From assembly GCF_011386835.1 (NCBI RefSeq), contig NC_088809.1, forward strand, positions 7,050,001-7,114,000: a DNA stretch of 64,000 bases. The letters run 5' to 3'. The translations under genes and the position numbers were made by a program. The notes beneath the pieces were generated by a model. It did no database searches, was not told the origin of the DNA, and saw nothing but the letters and a program-made list of their open reading frames with translations. Each line of letters opens with the position of its first letter. Position 1 is the first letter of the stretch. Below are positions 10,691 through 21,499 of the stretch, piece by piece. Origin of the DNA: Chrysemys picta bellii. Its lineage: Eukaryota; Chordata; Testudines; Emydidae.

Positions 10691-10914
10691 TTTCATCACA
10701 GAACCGTTTTTTCTCTTCTTCTTCCTCAAATGGACGAGGGATCCATGCTTTGTTTTGGAGGATAATTGAGGAACTGCCTTCTTTCTAAGGTCTCCAGCGA
10801 TAACCCATGGAATGGGTGAGATTCTTTCATGATCCCTCAAATTTAGCTGTAGTTTGACTCTGCGCACATAAGCAAAAATCACCATGGCTAATCTCAGATA
10901 TATATATCCTTCAG

Positions 10915-11000
10915 AGCCCACAGGCCAAATCCTCAGCTTGCATAAACAGACATCACTCCATTGAAGCCAACGGAGTGAGTCCAATTTTTACCAGCAAAGA
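10915..11000. repeat. Foldback repeat, 'actccattgaagccaacggagt' core
   Basis: 'cacaggccaaatcctcagcttgc' and 'accagcaaagaacctggtccc' are diverged arms around a symmetrical ACTCCATTGAAGCCAACGGAGT-like core (about 10945-10977). Part of it lies under a minus-strand frame (10685-10984) that I do not consider coding. Confidence 0.55.
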
Positions 11001-11384
11001 ACCTGGTCCCTTGAGTGTCATTTGAATTCCAGTAATGGGGATTCTGTCAGCAAAGGATTCCAGGACACCCTCTGAAGGAGGGAAGGGGGACCAGAAGTGG
11101 GGAGGGCACAGACCAGGGAGCAGATATTTGAATGTTCACAAATTGCCAATGCTCCCCTCACTGGACGGCAGGGAGTTGGAAAAGAGCACTGTCTAATGGG
11201 AGCCAGCACCTGAGGTCCCAAAGGGGGCTGGTGAGACATGTTTTTATGAGTAATTTGTATATTTCTGCTCTATTTTTGACACAATCACCTAGAGTTATTC
11301 TTGTATTATTATTATTTTTTTTTTTAGTGATGGCAGCAGCTGTATGACAGATTTGTTTAGGGTTAGAGCTGTTCATAAATTAAG

Positions 11385-11540
11385 TGGCAGATAAAAATTA
11401 ATTTTTCTTAAAAGAAATGCGTTTAGCTCCTTAAATTGCTCATTTAACATCACTGAAAAGTAATACTCCGCTTTAGAATGGACATCGTATTAACTTTAAA
11501 AGGCCTATTTAAAGTGACGGTTGTCAGTGAGTGAGAGCCA
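11385..11540. promoter_or_regulatory. Candidate conserved non-coding block
   Basis: AT-rich unique sequence with 'taaaaattaatttttc', 'ccttaaattgctcatttaacatc' and 'aaaaggcctatttaaagtgacgg'. No repeat family fits. Its texture is like that of enhancers near developmental genes. This is a weak inference from composition and motif density only. Confidence 0.22.
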
Positions 11541-12027
11541 GATATGGTAATTCCGAGTTACAAATCAGAGTGAGGAAACTGAAGAATGGACAACCTTGTT
11601 AACACAAGCACGACGGAGGAAGCACCGGGGTCAGAGTGCCAGCGCAGAAAGGAATAAAGACACAGCACCAAAAATATGTCCTATAATTAGGGCAGCTGTA
11701 AGAGTCAAGGTTGAAGATTCTTCACCATGACATGTCTGATATAGAAAAAGTGATGGCCAAGAGTAATCACTTACAAGCACTGAGCCTTAAAGGAGCAGCA
11801 CTTCATTTGTATTGTATGGGGGGTGTGGGGTGAGAGAAGACAAGACAAAGGAAGAAAGGGACATGGGGTGGGAGAATGCAGGGGAGGACTGGCACTGAAG
11901 GGGCGGGGGGCGGTGGGAAATTGAAGGATCTGTTTCTAACACTCAAAGGGGCCAGCAAGAAAACTGATTGCTGCTTACCAAAGAGATTTTCTGATAAAGG
12001 TGGAGTGGAATTATATTCCTGGATTCC
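11541..12027. other. Non-coding, purine-rich
   Basis: I see no gene or repeat that I can name. A G-rich patch at about 11815-11915 (runs such as 'ggggggtgtgggg' and 'ggggcggggggcgg') could form G-quadruplex structure on the plus strand. Confidence 0.4.
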
Positions 12028-12120
12028 AGGTATGGACCTGATTCTGCCCTTATGCCAGTAACTTTGATGGAGTTACTCCAGGTTTACATCGGAGTTAGTG
12101 AGACCAGAATCAGCCCAATA
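12028..12120. repeat. Foldback repeat, 'gattctg ... cagaatc' type
   Basis: The left arm 'tatggacctgattctgcccttatgcc' faces the right arm 'agtgagaccagaatcagccc', enclosing 'gtaactttgatggagttactccaggttta'. The gattctg/cagaatc ends are exact complements. It is the same family as 15203-15315. Confidence 0.7.
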
Positions 12121-12479
12121 AGCCTGGGGATACTTAGGGGTAGTTTCTTAAGACAGGAGGTTGCTTAATAACAGAAGTCTCTGGGAATACAGATTTCACT
12201 GTATGCACAAAAAACCAAGGAGGTGATGGATTGATCTGGGAGTGGAAAGAAATGGGGGGTTCACTGGGGTGTGCATGTGGTGGGACAGGTCTGGCGTTGG
12301 ATGGCATCAGAATTGCCAGACTTCCGACTAACAGACATTATACAGAGCACAGCCAAATCCAGTGGCTGATAATAGGATCAGTCAATGAGATGCAAACTTC
12401 CTCCCTCCCTCCCGATCTGTCCATGAAATTCAGTTGTTCATGAAAGTGCAGCACTAAAAATAAACTATTATCTCAACAT

Positions 12480-13689
12480 CAGCATGCAGAGGAGACCCCT
12501 ATCTTGTCCAGCCTGCATGGAAGTGGTGGGGTCAGCCACCCTCCACCCTTCCGACAACTCTACATGGGGTCAAGATACATACTGACAATGGGCCCTGTGG
12601 TGCTGACCTGGAAAAGCGGATAGAACCTAACCTGTGTTGTTTGATCTGTGGAGCCCTTACCCTTGATGCGGCTGTCGTTAGAGGAGGACCCCTGGCAACA
12701 GGGCTGCAAAGGAACCACATTGCCAGGCAGCAGAGAGAGGGGATGTTGCTGTGGGAAGAGCCGTCACTTTGGTGCAAATCCTCTCCCCAGATAAATCTAG
12801 CTTTCTGGGGACTCCTTGGGATCCATATGGATCCTTGGAGAGCTTCCAGGTTTCTGGCTCGTTCCATGGGCTCCCAAGGCAACGATCAGGGAGAAAAGCC
12901 AGCAGGGTGTCCTAGCAAAGATTTCATTTTCTTTAGCCACCTCCTTCAGGTCTTCCCTGGGAGGGAGCATCCAACCCACTGCTTAGGGAGGAGTGAAGTA
13001 GAGACCCCCTTTAGGGCAACCCTGCCCAAAGAATAAAAGAAATGAGTCTTGAATACATGCCTTAAACCCCAAATACTCTCTTCCTTTTGCCAAAATACCT
13101 ATGTAGTTGAAATAGGAAGATGGAGAAGAAATCGCCTAACCTGATATGACGGAGCTCCATCCCAAGGTCCTTGCCCTGCAATTTAGAAGTATTTTGGCTT
13201 GGTCAGGTCAAGGTCTCTGTACCTTGCACTGTACAATACATACCTTGCCTTCCCTCCAAAATGATACACCGTTGGTAATCAGACAAGCCTTTCTTAATGA
13301 GACAGTTCCTTGCTTAGGCAGAAATATTTTTCAAGATGCTTCAAGGTCTTGGAGAAACACCGGAGGGGTGGGGTTTTCTCACGTTGGTTAGAGTCTTCCA
13401 ACTGCTGCCATAGATTGGTTTTCAGCTTTACTTTCATGTGTTAATTTTTGCTGTTAGACACAAATCAGTTTCCAATGACAGAGCACCAAACGGCATCTCT
13501 GGACACCCACTGTGTCCCAGGACATGTGCTGCCCTTGCTTTGCAATCATTTCATGTGCACTGCCTGCCTTGGAAAGGCTTCCTACGGGAAGACACTGTTC
13601 TCCCTCTCCTGGAAAGAGCATCATTGTGTCACCAGAAAAGTGAGGGCTCTGACTCAACCAACTTTTCATGCAGCCCCCTTTGTCAGATA
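12480..13689. other. Non-coding, slightly GC-rich, overlapping open frames
   Basis: Three open frames overlap at 12532-12882 (minus, 116 codons), 12641-13036 (plus, 131) and 13438-13857 (plus, 139). None shows a recognisable domain, and they overlap antisense or in shifted frames. The GC-richer composition of 12500-13030 explains the longer frames, because stop codons are rarer there. I see no promoter or splice context that would support a gene. It could be an unrecognised repeat. Confidence 0.35.
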
Positions 13690-14060
13690 GTTTATTTTGC
13701 CTTTGTCTTTTTTGACCTGTACTTGGGGAGGCTAATTCGATTTTCCATTGAGAGGTGCAGATATCTATATTATTTTCCTAAAACTCCAGAGAATATGATA
13801 AATTTCTTTTTATTGCTTCCAGCTATGTTATTTAAAGTAATTAACCTTAATTTATAAATTTTTATATCAAACTGCCTTTTAACTTTTAGAACTGGCAGGA
13901 GAAGTCCATTTCCCAGGGCTCCTAATAGTTCTCCATTTAATCAAAATTCATCCATCAGATTCCAGTGTTAAATCATCTTTTAATTGGGAGTTACATTCTG
14001 GTTAATAGTTTTATAATTCGCCGCCTCTAATAGTTTTTACCACAGGGATCTACTCCATTT
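13690..14060. promoter_or_regulatory. Candidate conserved non-coding block, AT-rich
   Basis: The block is unique and unusually AT-rich, with many homeodomain-type words ('aaagtaattaacctt', 'catttaatcaaaattc', 'cttttaattggg', 'ggttaatag') and no repeat hallmark. Such blocks beside developmental genes are often conserved enhancers. This is inference only; alignment to chicken and other turtles would decide. Confidence 0.3.
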
Positions 14061-14334
14061 TTTCTCACTCTATTATTCCTGGTGTTCAGCAGGGACATTT
14101 TAAAAACCTTCACTTCCCCTGCCTCTTCTGTTAGTCGTCTTTGTTCTTTGTGATCTCATTAATTCCTGATAGCAAGTTCCCTTTCTCCTCATTACGGGAG
14201 CATAACTACCTTTATCACTTGGTGAAACCTTGCTCATTTCTACAAGTACTCTCCAATTTTTTTCCTCTCTAAAAAATAATAATCGGAGACTTATTTCGGC
14301 AAAGCAGGTTGTGTATGTACTGTGCACAATCCTA

Positions 14335-14470
14335 GAACCTGGAAATTATTTAGACTGTAAACTCTTTGGGGGCAGGGACTGTCTTTTATTATGTGTTTGT
14401 ACAGTGCCTAGCACAATGAGGTCCTGTGCTCAATTACAGCTTCTACGCTGAACCATAATACAAATAACAA
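14335..14470 (+). mobile_element. L2/MIR-type 3' tail
   Basis: It reads 'tagactgtaaactctttgggggcagggactgtctttta', then 'tgtgtttgtacagtgcctagcacaatgaggtcc' and ends in 'ccataatacaaataacaataat'. This is the standard tail shared by MIR and L2/L3-type elements in reptiles. No head is visible upstream. Confidence 0.75.
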
Positions 14471-14814
14471 TAATCATATAAAAGAGAAAAATCCCATTTG
14501 TTTGGCCGGAATGCAGTGTCTTCTTTTTCAGGAACTCAATGTCAGTCGAATCATCATCTCCTGACAAGCTTTTGCAGAAATTGCACTTAGTATCTTGACA
14601 ATCAATAAAAATGAGAAAGATGGCTGTTATCTTCATTTGTGTTAAACTCTCATTACATTGCAACTGAGATACAGCAGAGCCTAAAATGTATTGATATCTG
14701 TATCAAGTGCTTTGAGATCGTCAGGTAACAAGTGTTGTAGGAGTGCAGAACATTGGCATTGTAATAAACTGTCTATTTTTTGTGTATAACCACTGCCCTC
14801 TGCTGGGTAGAATC

Positions 14815-14960
14815 AGAACTGCTCTTCTGTGTGTCATAAACCCTATCTTACTAGCAGCTAATAGGGAGTCTCTTCTTGCTCAAGTGGTAGAGGCTTGTGT
14901 TTTGAGAGCAGAAGGTACTGAGTCCTTAGTGTTGCAGTGAAGTACTGCGTGGTCATGGGG
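14815..14960 (+). mobile_element. tRNA-derived SINE copy
   Basis: A polymerase III A-box-like stretch (TTGCTCAAGTGGTAGAGGC, from about 14876) is followed by 'ttgtgttttgagagcagaaggtactgagtcc', a decayed B box. The sequence upstream ('gtgtgtcataaaccctat') recurs at 41338 ('gtgtgtcataggctttat'), so both copies belong to one family. It is non-coding; the 65-codon frame across it is meaningless. Confidence 0.55.
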
Positions 14961-15202
14961 TGCAGCACAGAGATAGCTGAGAAGTGGATTTATTACAGTG
15001 TTTTTAAAAAATACATTGTGAAAGGAGAGCTCCGTATTTTTAAAAAAACCCAACGGCTTATTTTCCAACTTTGCATATCATTTTTTCTCTCTCTTTGGTG
15101 TATCCACCTTCCCTTAAAAGGGATTTGAGTGCACCGCCCACTGCTACCTACAACCAGAAATGACTGTACATTACTTTTTGTAACTGTTGTGAACTATTGT
15201 GG

Positions 15203-15315
15203 ATCTGATGCGATTCCATCTTGTTCACATCAGTTTTCCATGGTGCAACTCCATTGATATCAGAGGGATTACTACTGATTTACGTCAGTGTGGGCGAGAT
15301 CAGAATCAGACCCTC
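15203..15315. repeat. Foldback repeat, 'gattc ... cagaatcag' type
   Basis: The left arm 'gatctgatgcgattccatcttgttcacatcag' faces the right arm 'ttacgtcagtgtgggcgagatcagaatcagacc' around 'caactccattgatatcagagg'. It is related to 12028-12120 and 9382-9465. Confidence 0.65.
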
Positions 15316-16099
15316 TCTTTGTCATTTCTAATACCAAACACTGGATCATTTGCATGTGAACTCTGCAGCCTAGCGCCTCGTTGTCAGGCACAGTGCATGC
15401 AAATCCCCTCGTTCAGTGCAGCTTAGCAGTTAGGACACAGGAACATTAGCCCGGTATCCTAACAAAACAATAAAAAGAGCCTGAAGAGAAGTAAATAACA
15501 TTGTATTCGAGGTAATAAACCCAAGCCTGTAGTTTTTCAAAAAATGCCTAGAATTAGTGTAAAATTAAATTTGAAACCTCAATCCTCCAAGGGCTGATTC
15601 TCAATTTGCAGATCCACAAAACCACTGCAAATTACCCTACCAATCCTACTGACAGTCTTATAGGAATATGTTATATTGACTACCCAAAGTCAGCCTCTCT
15701 GCAAGGAAGAGTACATTGTAAAGTGCCATCAGTAAAAGTGAGGAAAAGCAATCTACTGAGGTTTATATTATCATCCCTTGTACAGTCCTGTAGAAACATT
15801 TCATATATAACATTCTATAGGAAAAATAGGATGGACAAGAGTAAACAGAATTATTGTACAATTACACTGCCCTCAGAATAACTGTCCATAGTAATTTTTA
15901 TGTCTCCATAAACCACTAGTGCTGCAGTATTCTTTTAGACCTTTCCTCCCCTCTCATGCACTAATGTAATAACTTTCCCCACTTAAAGTATGCATCAGCA
16001 CAGTAATCTGATATGACAATGATTACAAAATACTCCAGCTGTTTTAATTGTCTGGTGTTGAGATCACATCACCAGAAACAGACAAGATCTTATCTCATG
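15316..16099. other. Non-coding, no feature recognised
   Basis: No gene or nameable repeat. The 91-codon frame at 15606-15881 has no domain resemblance. Confidence 0.45.
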
Positions 16100-16253
16100 T
16101 ATGACTTGTATCCCGCCTGACTGTTGCAATATTTATGTTAATAAGGATAGCAGACAATAGCCAAGCATTAAGTCCTCAGCTGTGGTGACTACATTGGGAA
16201 GAAAACAATAATTTCACAGACTGCTGGCCACCTTTGTCTTTGAGTGCAGTGGC
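16100..16253. promoter_or_regulatory. Weak candidate non-coding conserved block
   Basis: A unique stretch with 'tgttgcaatatttatgttaataagg', 'acaatagccaagcattaag' and 'gaaaacaataatttcacag'. Words of the SOX/forkhead type are present. Support is only compositional. Confidence 0.18.
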
Positions 16254-16270
16254 AAATAAATAAATAAATA
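16254..16270. repeat. (AAAT)n microsatellite
   Basis: About four AAAT units, read directly. Confidence 0.95.
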
Positions 16271-17184
16271 CAGTTTTAGCTTTTAGCTAGGTACAGGAAT
16301 ATGTCCAAGGAGTTTTTAGGTTGGGAACATAGATGTATGATTTCAAGATTTCTTATGAGAAATATTACAGTAACTCAGCAGCTAAAAAGTCCCCAAAGCT
16401 TAGGACTGTATCTGAAGGAATTACCATAGAAATCTAAACCAGTATTTTGCCTCCTGTGTGCATAGCAGGCATATTATTACCTACTCTTTTGTTGCTGTTG
16501 CAAACATTTACTGGGAGAGACCTTATTGTCAATTAATTTTTGACAGAGGTCAGAGTACGTCTGAGTGAAACTAAAAGAGGTCTGAGGCTTATAGCAAAAG
16601 ACCGACAGCACTGACAATAGCCCGTTTACACACTCTGCACATTGGAACACATTAATTAGAAGTATTTGTGAGATGGTCGTAGTCTGCAGAAGCTTTAAAT
16701 GCTTTTGGTTAAGATCATGTGGTTCTTGGTGCTGGGTGGTTCTTCTTATGGCATGCATGTGTTGGGGAGAAAGAGAGACGACTGTGACTGGCCGTAGCTC
16801 TCTTGGTTGGAAATTTTTGTGGGTGGATACTTAGCATAATTACGACTAAGCATTAGGCAGTCTCTGCAGGAGACTCCTTTGGGAAATATCCCATTGTTCC
16901 ATCAGTGCTAGCCGTCATCAAGCCCTGTTCAGACAAGATCTAGATGGCATGGTGGGCTTGTCTACACCAGCGCTCTCAAATTTGCTATCACAAGTGCTAG
17001 TGCAATTGTGGACTATTCCTCTCCCGCACCCCAAGTCTAGTAAAGACAAGGAAGGTCTGGAATGAATTCTTCCATGTTTTTCTGTCATGCCAATATTCTC
17101 CAGAGGAGACGGATGCCGCGAACTAGTCGCTGCATTTAGCAATGTATCTGTCTGTGAAATCTGTTTAAAATAGGGTCAACTAAT
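16271..17184. other. Non-coding, no feature recognised
   Basis: Nothing nameable. The 93-codon minus-strand frame at 16477-16758 is not supported. At 16953-16972 'gggcttgtctacaccagcgc' resembles the end of a 'cttgtctacac' MITE, but no partner arm is clear. Confidence 0.4.
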
Positions 17185-17275
17185 AAGGGTAGGGTTTTCA
17201 AAGGCACATAAGAGAGCCGAGCACCCAACTTCTATTGAAAATCAATGGAATCTGAATGCGTCACTTCCTTAGGCC
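17185..17275. repeat. Foldback repeat relic, 'gttttcaaagg' type
   Basis: 'agggttttcaaaggcacataagagagccgagcaccc' is followed by the core 'tattgaaaatcaatgga'. It matches the left half and core of the family seen at 60705-60810; the right arm has decayed. Confidence 0.45.
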
Positions 17276-18019
17276 CTATAAACAGTTCCGCTCACAGTTC
17301 CCTGGTGTTGGGGCATGGCGTGACAGACACACCCTGCCTCAGTTTACAAGGTGTGGTAGCTAATTCAGAGGTCCATGCCATAAGCTCAGTATAGTCTTTA
17401 AACAGTTAAACAATAACCAACTCAGAATCTATCTGTCCACATCTTCAAACAAACAAACAAACATAAAAGACGGATACTTAGTTGCTGTGCTTTAAGACCA
17501 GGACCTGACCTACTTTTGGGTTAGCACTGTGGAGCTCCTCCACTATCCCAGTCTCACCCATCACTACCCTCACAGGAAGCAAGCCAAACTTTAACTGGCC
17601 TGCTGGCTCCCTATTGTTTTGTGTCCCTCTTGGCCTTTCTAGGCCTCTGGAGGGCTAAATTTTACTGGGAGCATGCCCCAAATGAGTTTTCTTGGAGCAG
17701 GGCATGTCAGGGCACCCATGCCTCCAGCAGGGGGGATGAGACGGCCCTGTCACAGCCCCCTTTGGAAAGGTTTAAATATTAAGGAACAAATGACTGCCTA
17801 TAGGGAAATCATTTTGACCCCAGTTCTGGAAAGCACGTGTATTTATTTTTTTAGATTTAAAGTGATAAAAAAGACACCTGGCCAAGGCTCGAGGCACCCT
17901 AACGTATTCATTAAGTATGCATTGCAATAAAATCCCAGCAGCACTCATATCATCATTTCAGCAGCCAGCCTGACAACTAGAGAAACTCATTTTCACCTCT
18001 TCCTCCTTATGGGACGTGC
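17276..18019. other. Non-coding, probable old repeat in part
   Basis: A (CAAA)n tract is at about 17447-17462. The stretch around 17290-17430 ('ggcatggcgtgacagacacaccctgcctcag') has the texture of a retroelement relic but I cannot assign it. No gene. Confidence 0.35.
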
Positions 18020-18085
18020 CTAACGTCAAGTGCGTGCCTTAGGCCCATTGATTTCAGTGGGACTTAAGCATGTGCTTAAATGCTG
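18020..18085. repeat. Foldback repeat, 'cccattgatttcagtggg' core
   Basis: 'taacgtcaagtgcgtgccttagg' then CCCATTGATTTCAGTGGG then 'acttaagcatgtgcttaaatgctgtcctg'. The 'aagcatgtgctta' word is itself a palindrome. This type recurs at 29840-30250, 32185, 48840 and 62745. Confidence 0.65.
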
Positions 18086-18464
18086 TCCTGAGTAGGAATG
18101 TTTCCCTGTCTTGGGGTCTCTAAGACGTAGGAATTAAAATATATGGATTTTTTTCTTGTTAGTATCTAGCTGCACCCAGCCCAAGGTCCCCACTGCCATT
18201 AACCTCTTCCTTTCTAGAGCCATTTTCCATACCCTGCAGGAGTCAATGGGGAATAATAACCTTCCTATAGAATTTTTGAACTATCCTATAAAGTTATTTT
18301 CTTCCTATCGAAAAGTCTATTTAAAAAAAATCTATAGGAAAATATATTTCTCTGTTTAATTCTATATGTTTCAATAGTCATTTGTATAGAACTTTACTTA
18401 ATTTCTAAAGGGTTTCATCCCTATTGTGCAATTTTTCCATAAGGAAACATTAACCCTATTTTTG

Positions 18465-18655
18465 CAGCCCCCCGTGAGACAGACAGGCAGTAGCATACAT
18501 ATTTTACAGAGGTGAAAACTGAAACAAAGATAGGCTAAGTGATTTGCCTAAGGTCAGAGACCAAGTCAGTAGCAGAGTTGGAGCTGGAACTCAGGAGTCC
18601 TAACTCCCCGTGACCTACAGTCTCTCTGCTCTGCTTCCTGTTAAATACTTTCTGT
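18465..18655 (-). mobile_element. MIR/CORE-like SINE, reverse orientation
   Basis: The plus strand carries 'attttacagaggtgaaaactgaaac', 'ggctaagtgatttgcctaaggtcagag', 'caagtcagtagcagagttggag' and 'ctcaggagtcctaactccc', the reverse of the MIR body. The tRNA-like head would lie at the right end ('tctctctgctctgcttcctg'). Confidence 0.8.
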
Positions 18656-18800
18656 TGTGTGGATCATGTATCACGAGACCATGAGATAATGTTTCAATGT
18701 TAAACAAGGGTCCTTTTTGTCTAAAACCCTTCCTAGAGTCATACTTACTGTCTCCTCCTTATTGGTTGAATGCTGCAAGATGCTGAGCCCAGAGGAGCTA

Positions 18801-18975
18801 ATCCAGCAAAACCCTTAAGCGTTTGCCTCACTTTAAACACGTGAGTAATCCCAGTGAAGTCACATGCCACAGGCCCAGATCCTCAAAGGTATTTAGGCAC
18901 CTATCTTCCCTTGATTTCAATGGAAATTAGACACCTAAATACCTTTGAGGATCTAGGCCTAAGTCCCTTGCTGGA
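18801..18975. repeat. Palindrome nested within a palindrome
   Basis: The outer arms 'atccagcaaaacccttaag' and 'agtcccttgctggat' enclose a complete second foldback (18871-18960). In the inner one the left arm AGATCCTCAAAGGTATTTAGG and its near-exact complement CCTAAATACCTTTGAGGATCT flank a 'ttgatttcaatgga' core. The inner element seems to have inserted into the centre of the outer one after 'cccagtgaagtcacatgccac'. Neither encodes anything. Confidence 0.8.
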
Positions 18976-19454
18976 TTGGGGCTCAGCCCCTTGGAAGATC
19001 TAGCCCTAAATTCGGATTAATCCAATCAGTGATTTAAACTGAAGATTGATTGGGCATTAAGGATTGATCCTTTTCATTTCATGTGCGGGTGTATATATAT
19101 TTACTTTGAATATTTGGCCACTTAAAATATTCATCAACTATTTTCACTTTGTTACTCTTCACTTATGCATTTTAAACATCTCCTCTCAAGTCAGCCCAGT
19201 CTCCTTTTTCATGAATCCTTATCTCGGTCCTATGGGCATCTGTATCCCTGTCCTAATGTTCCACTGTACGAGCATTGAGCTGTTCATAACCCTAATCATA
19301 CAAAACCAGATGATTTATTATTGAAGTGACAGAAAGAAGGCACAAAGTGTTAGGATAAAAGAGAAAAGATAAAGTGGTACTGGAAGTTTCATCTCTATTA
19401 GCTGAAGTGCGTGGTGGTACCAAAATAATAAAGTTAGGGTTACGTAAATTGCCC

Positions 19455-19552
19455 TTCATTAAGGCCCTGCAACAAAAGCCATAAAAATGGGCCTCATTTA
19501 AGTCAGTGGTCTTCTTGTGTGAGCTCATTGCAGGATTGGGGCCTTAATGACT
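19455..19552. repeat. Foldback repeat, 'aaggccctgca ... tgcaggattggggcctt' arms
   Basis: The left arm 'attaaggccctgcaacaaaagcc' and right arm 'cattgcaggattggggccttaat' flank a centre with 'gtcagtgg'. The outermost ATTAAGGCC / GGCCTTAAT are exact complements. Confidence 0.65.
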
Positions 19553-19616
19553 GCCAGTGTATAGCTAGGAATCGGAGAATCATCCTAGGGAAATGTTTAA
19601 AGGTTTTGGTTCAATG

Positions 19617-19905
19617 TTACACTATTACCAAGCATTCAAAAATCATGGGATACCCTTTAAAATCATGATTTTAAAAAACAAACAAACATTTTAGGTTCTT
19701 TTTATCTGGCTTCCGGTTTTTGAGCCTTTAAGGTTCGTGTCTGGGAGCTTTCCTCTGCAACCACAAGGGCTGAAACCTTATTTTTAAAAGGAAAAGCAAA
19801 AAAGCTGAAATTTTCACGCATTCAGTGGACTCCAGAAGCTCAGACTTTAAGAATAAACCCCAGCAATCACAAGACTCCTGATAAAACTATGCACATACTG
19901 ATAAT
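19617..19905 (+). mobile_element. Interspersed repeat of reptile type (unnamed)
   Basis: The order of words 'aaaaatcatggga', 'aaaatcatgattttaaaaa', 'tctggcttccggtttttgagcctttaagg', 'tttcctctgcaaccacaagggctgaaacc', 'cacgcattcagtggactccagaagctcag' and 'caagactcctgataaaac' recurs in reverse at 34895-35110. Two independent copies in one window prove it is interspersed. The class is unknown; it is probably a non-autonomous DNA transposon. Confidence 0.6.
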
Positions 19906-21499
19906 TCCCCCAATGAATAATGCTTCTGTTAGAAAGTTATCAGTTACCTGGAATATTATCGTTATTTTCATGATATCAAAATAGACGATGGATAACGAGG
20001 CTTGGATTTGATGCTATTTGCCAAGCCTACCTTAAATTAGAATTAGATGAATGGTTCTTAGGATCTGCTATTGCATTATTTAAGCATCACAGCTGGGGAA
20101 AGAAAAAGAAAAATCCCCACCACAGGTCACTTCACATCCCTTTCCTTAGGGCTTACTTTATTTCCAGAAACAAAACTAGAGGAAATCAGTTCCAACTGCT
20201 GGACAATAGCCACCCTAGATCTTTCAAGCTTTATCCAGGTGGGATAAAAGCAGACACATTATCTCCCTATTGTTGCCACCTTTGCATTAGCATCCCCTTT
20301 CTTTTTGTAGTCTCACCCAGATCAGCCATGTTACTGGAACCTGGTAACTCCTTGAGCACCTTCTCTTCAGTCTTCCAGCCTCGTTCAGCAATCCTGCAAG
20401 ATCTGACAGACTAAGCAAGGGTCCGCCAGACTAGTGTTTGAATGAGCTCTCCCAAAAACAGCTAGATGCTCTAAATAATGATCCTGGTAGAGTGGAGTCT
20501 GTATTATGCCGCCGCTACCACCCCAGCTTGGTAGTAGGGCTGCTGAAAGTGCTACAATTGAGGGCCTGACCAGTTGTGATCATTAAAGGTCCCATGACAC
20601 TGTTTGTAAGAATAAGGATGTTACTGACCACAGTCCAAGCTGTGTAATTACATTCGGGTTACCTAAATCTTCCTTGCAGTTCTAACTGGATGGAGTATGC
20701 TTCTCAGCATAATCTCAAACATGGCCATATTTGGCTCTGTATACATACCATAAAGCACTTGGAGTTGAAAGATGTAGGTTTTGGCAGGGAGAAGGTAAAC
20801 ACTCCCTGTGGTTTCGGAATGACCACAGCTGCCTGCCCTGATTGTCAAGGTACCAGGGATGAACCAGGTGTGGCAAATTAAGTAATCTGCCTCACCAGCA
20901 TTCCTGAGGAGAATGTTGTCAGAGGAAGCTGGGTTGGCTGGCTGGCAGCATTAGGAGCTAAACTCTCTTTGAATGGAGGAGGAAAGTATTAACTGGACCC
21001 CCCCCCACCTCCCCTTTTTTTAATCAATTCAAACGTTGGCTGTGTGGAGCTGTCGTTTTTGGAAAGGCTGACATGAGCCCCTTTGAACTCTGTGAGGTAC
21101 ATCCTTCTGGTTGTTAGGAGTGGATACAGCCGTCACTTGGATTTCAAGGCCTTGGAGTATCTGTCTTTCCTGTGACGATGGCTCACCTGACCTGTGCAGA
21201 TAAGGTATTACTATGATTGTTTATACTTCGTAGCAGAGATGTGCATTCTCCTCATAGCTGATTTCCTCTGGGTTCATGGGTGCGGTGGTCATTGCTACCT
21301 TGTAGTTGCAATGACTCCTGTGCTCCTGCTCTGTAAGGGGAATTGCTGGAGGACTTGCAGTGTGGCACCTCCACGAGTCCTACCTTTTCTCCTCCATTGA
21401 TTACACGGGGATCCCCTATAGAGTTGGCTCCACTGGCCTTGTGCAGACTTTCCTCCAGCAGAACTACCCCAATTCCCTGGTGCTACCTGCAGGATCGAG
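19906..21499. other. Non-coding, no feature recognised
   Basis: No gene. A C-run followed by a T-run lies at 20998-21021. Frames at 20663-20848 (minus) and 20690-20881 (plus) overlap each other and are not supported. Confidence 0.4.

Noticed and set aside
12532..13857. Cluster of three 116-139 codon frames
   Set aside because: They overlap antisense or run in different registers and have no family resemblance. Local GC content explains the first two.
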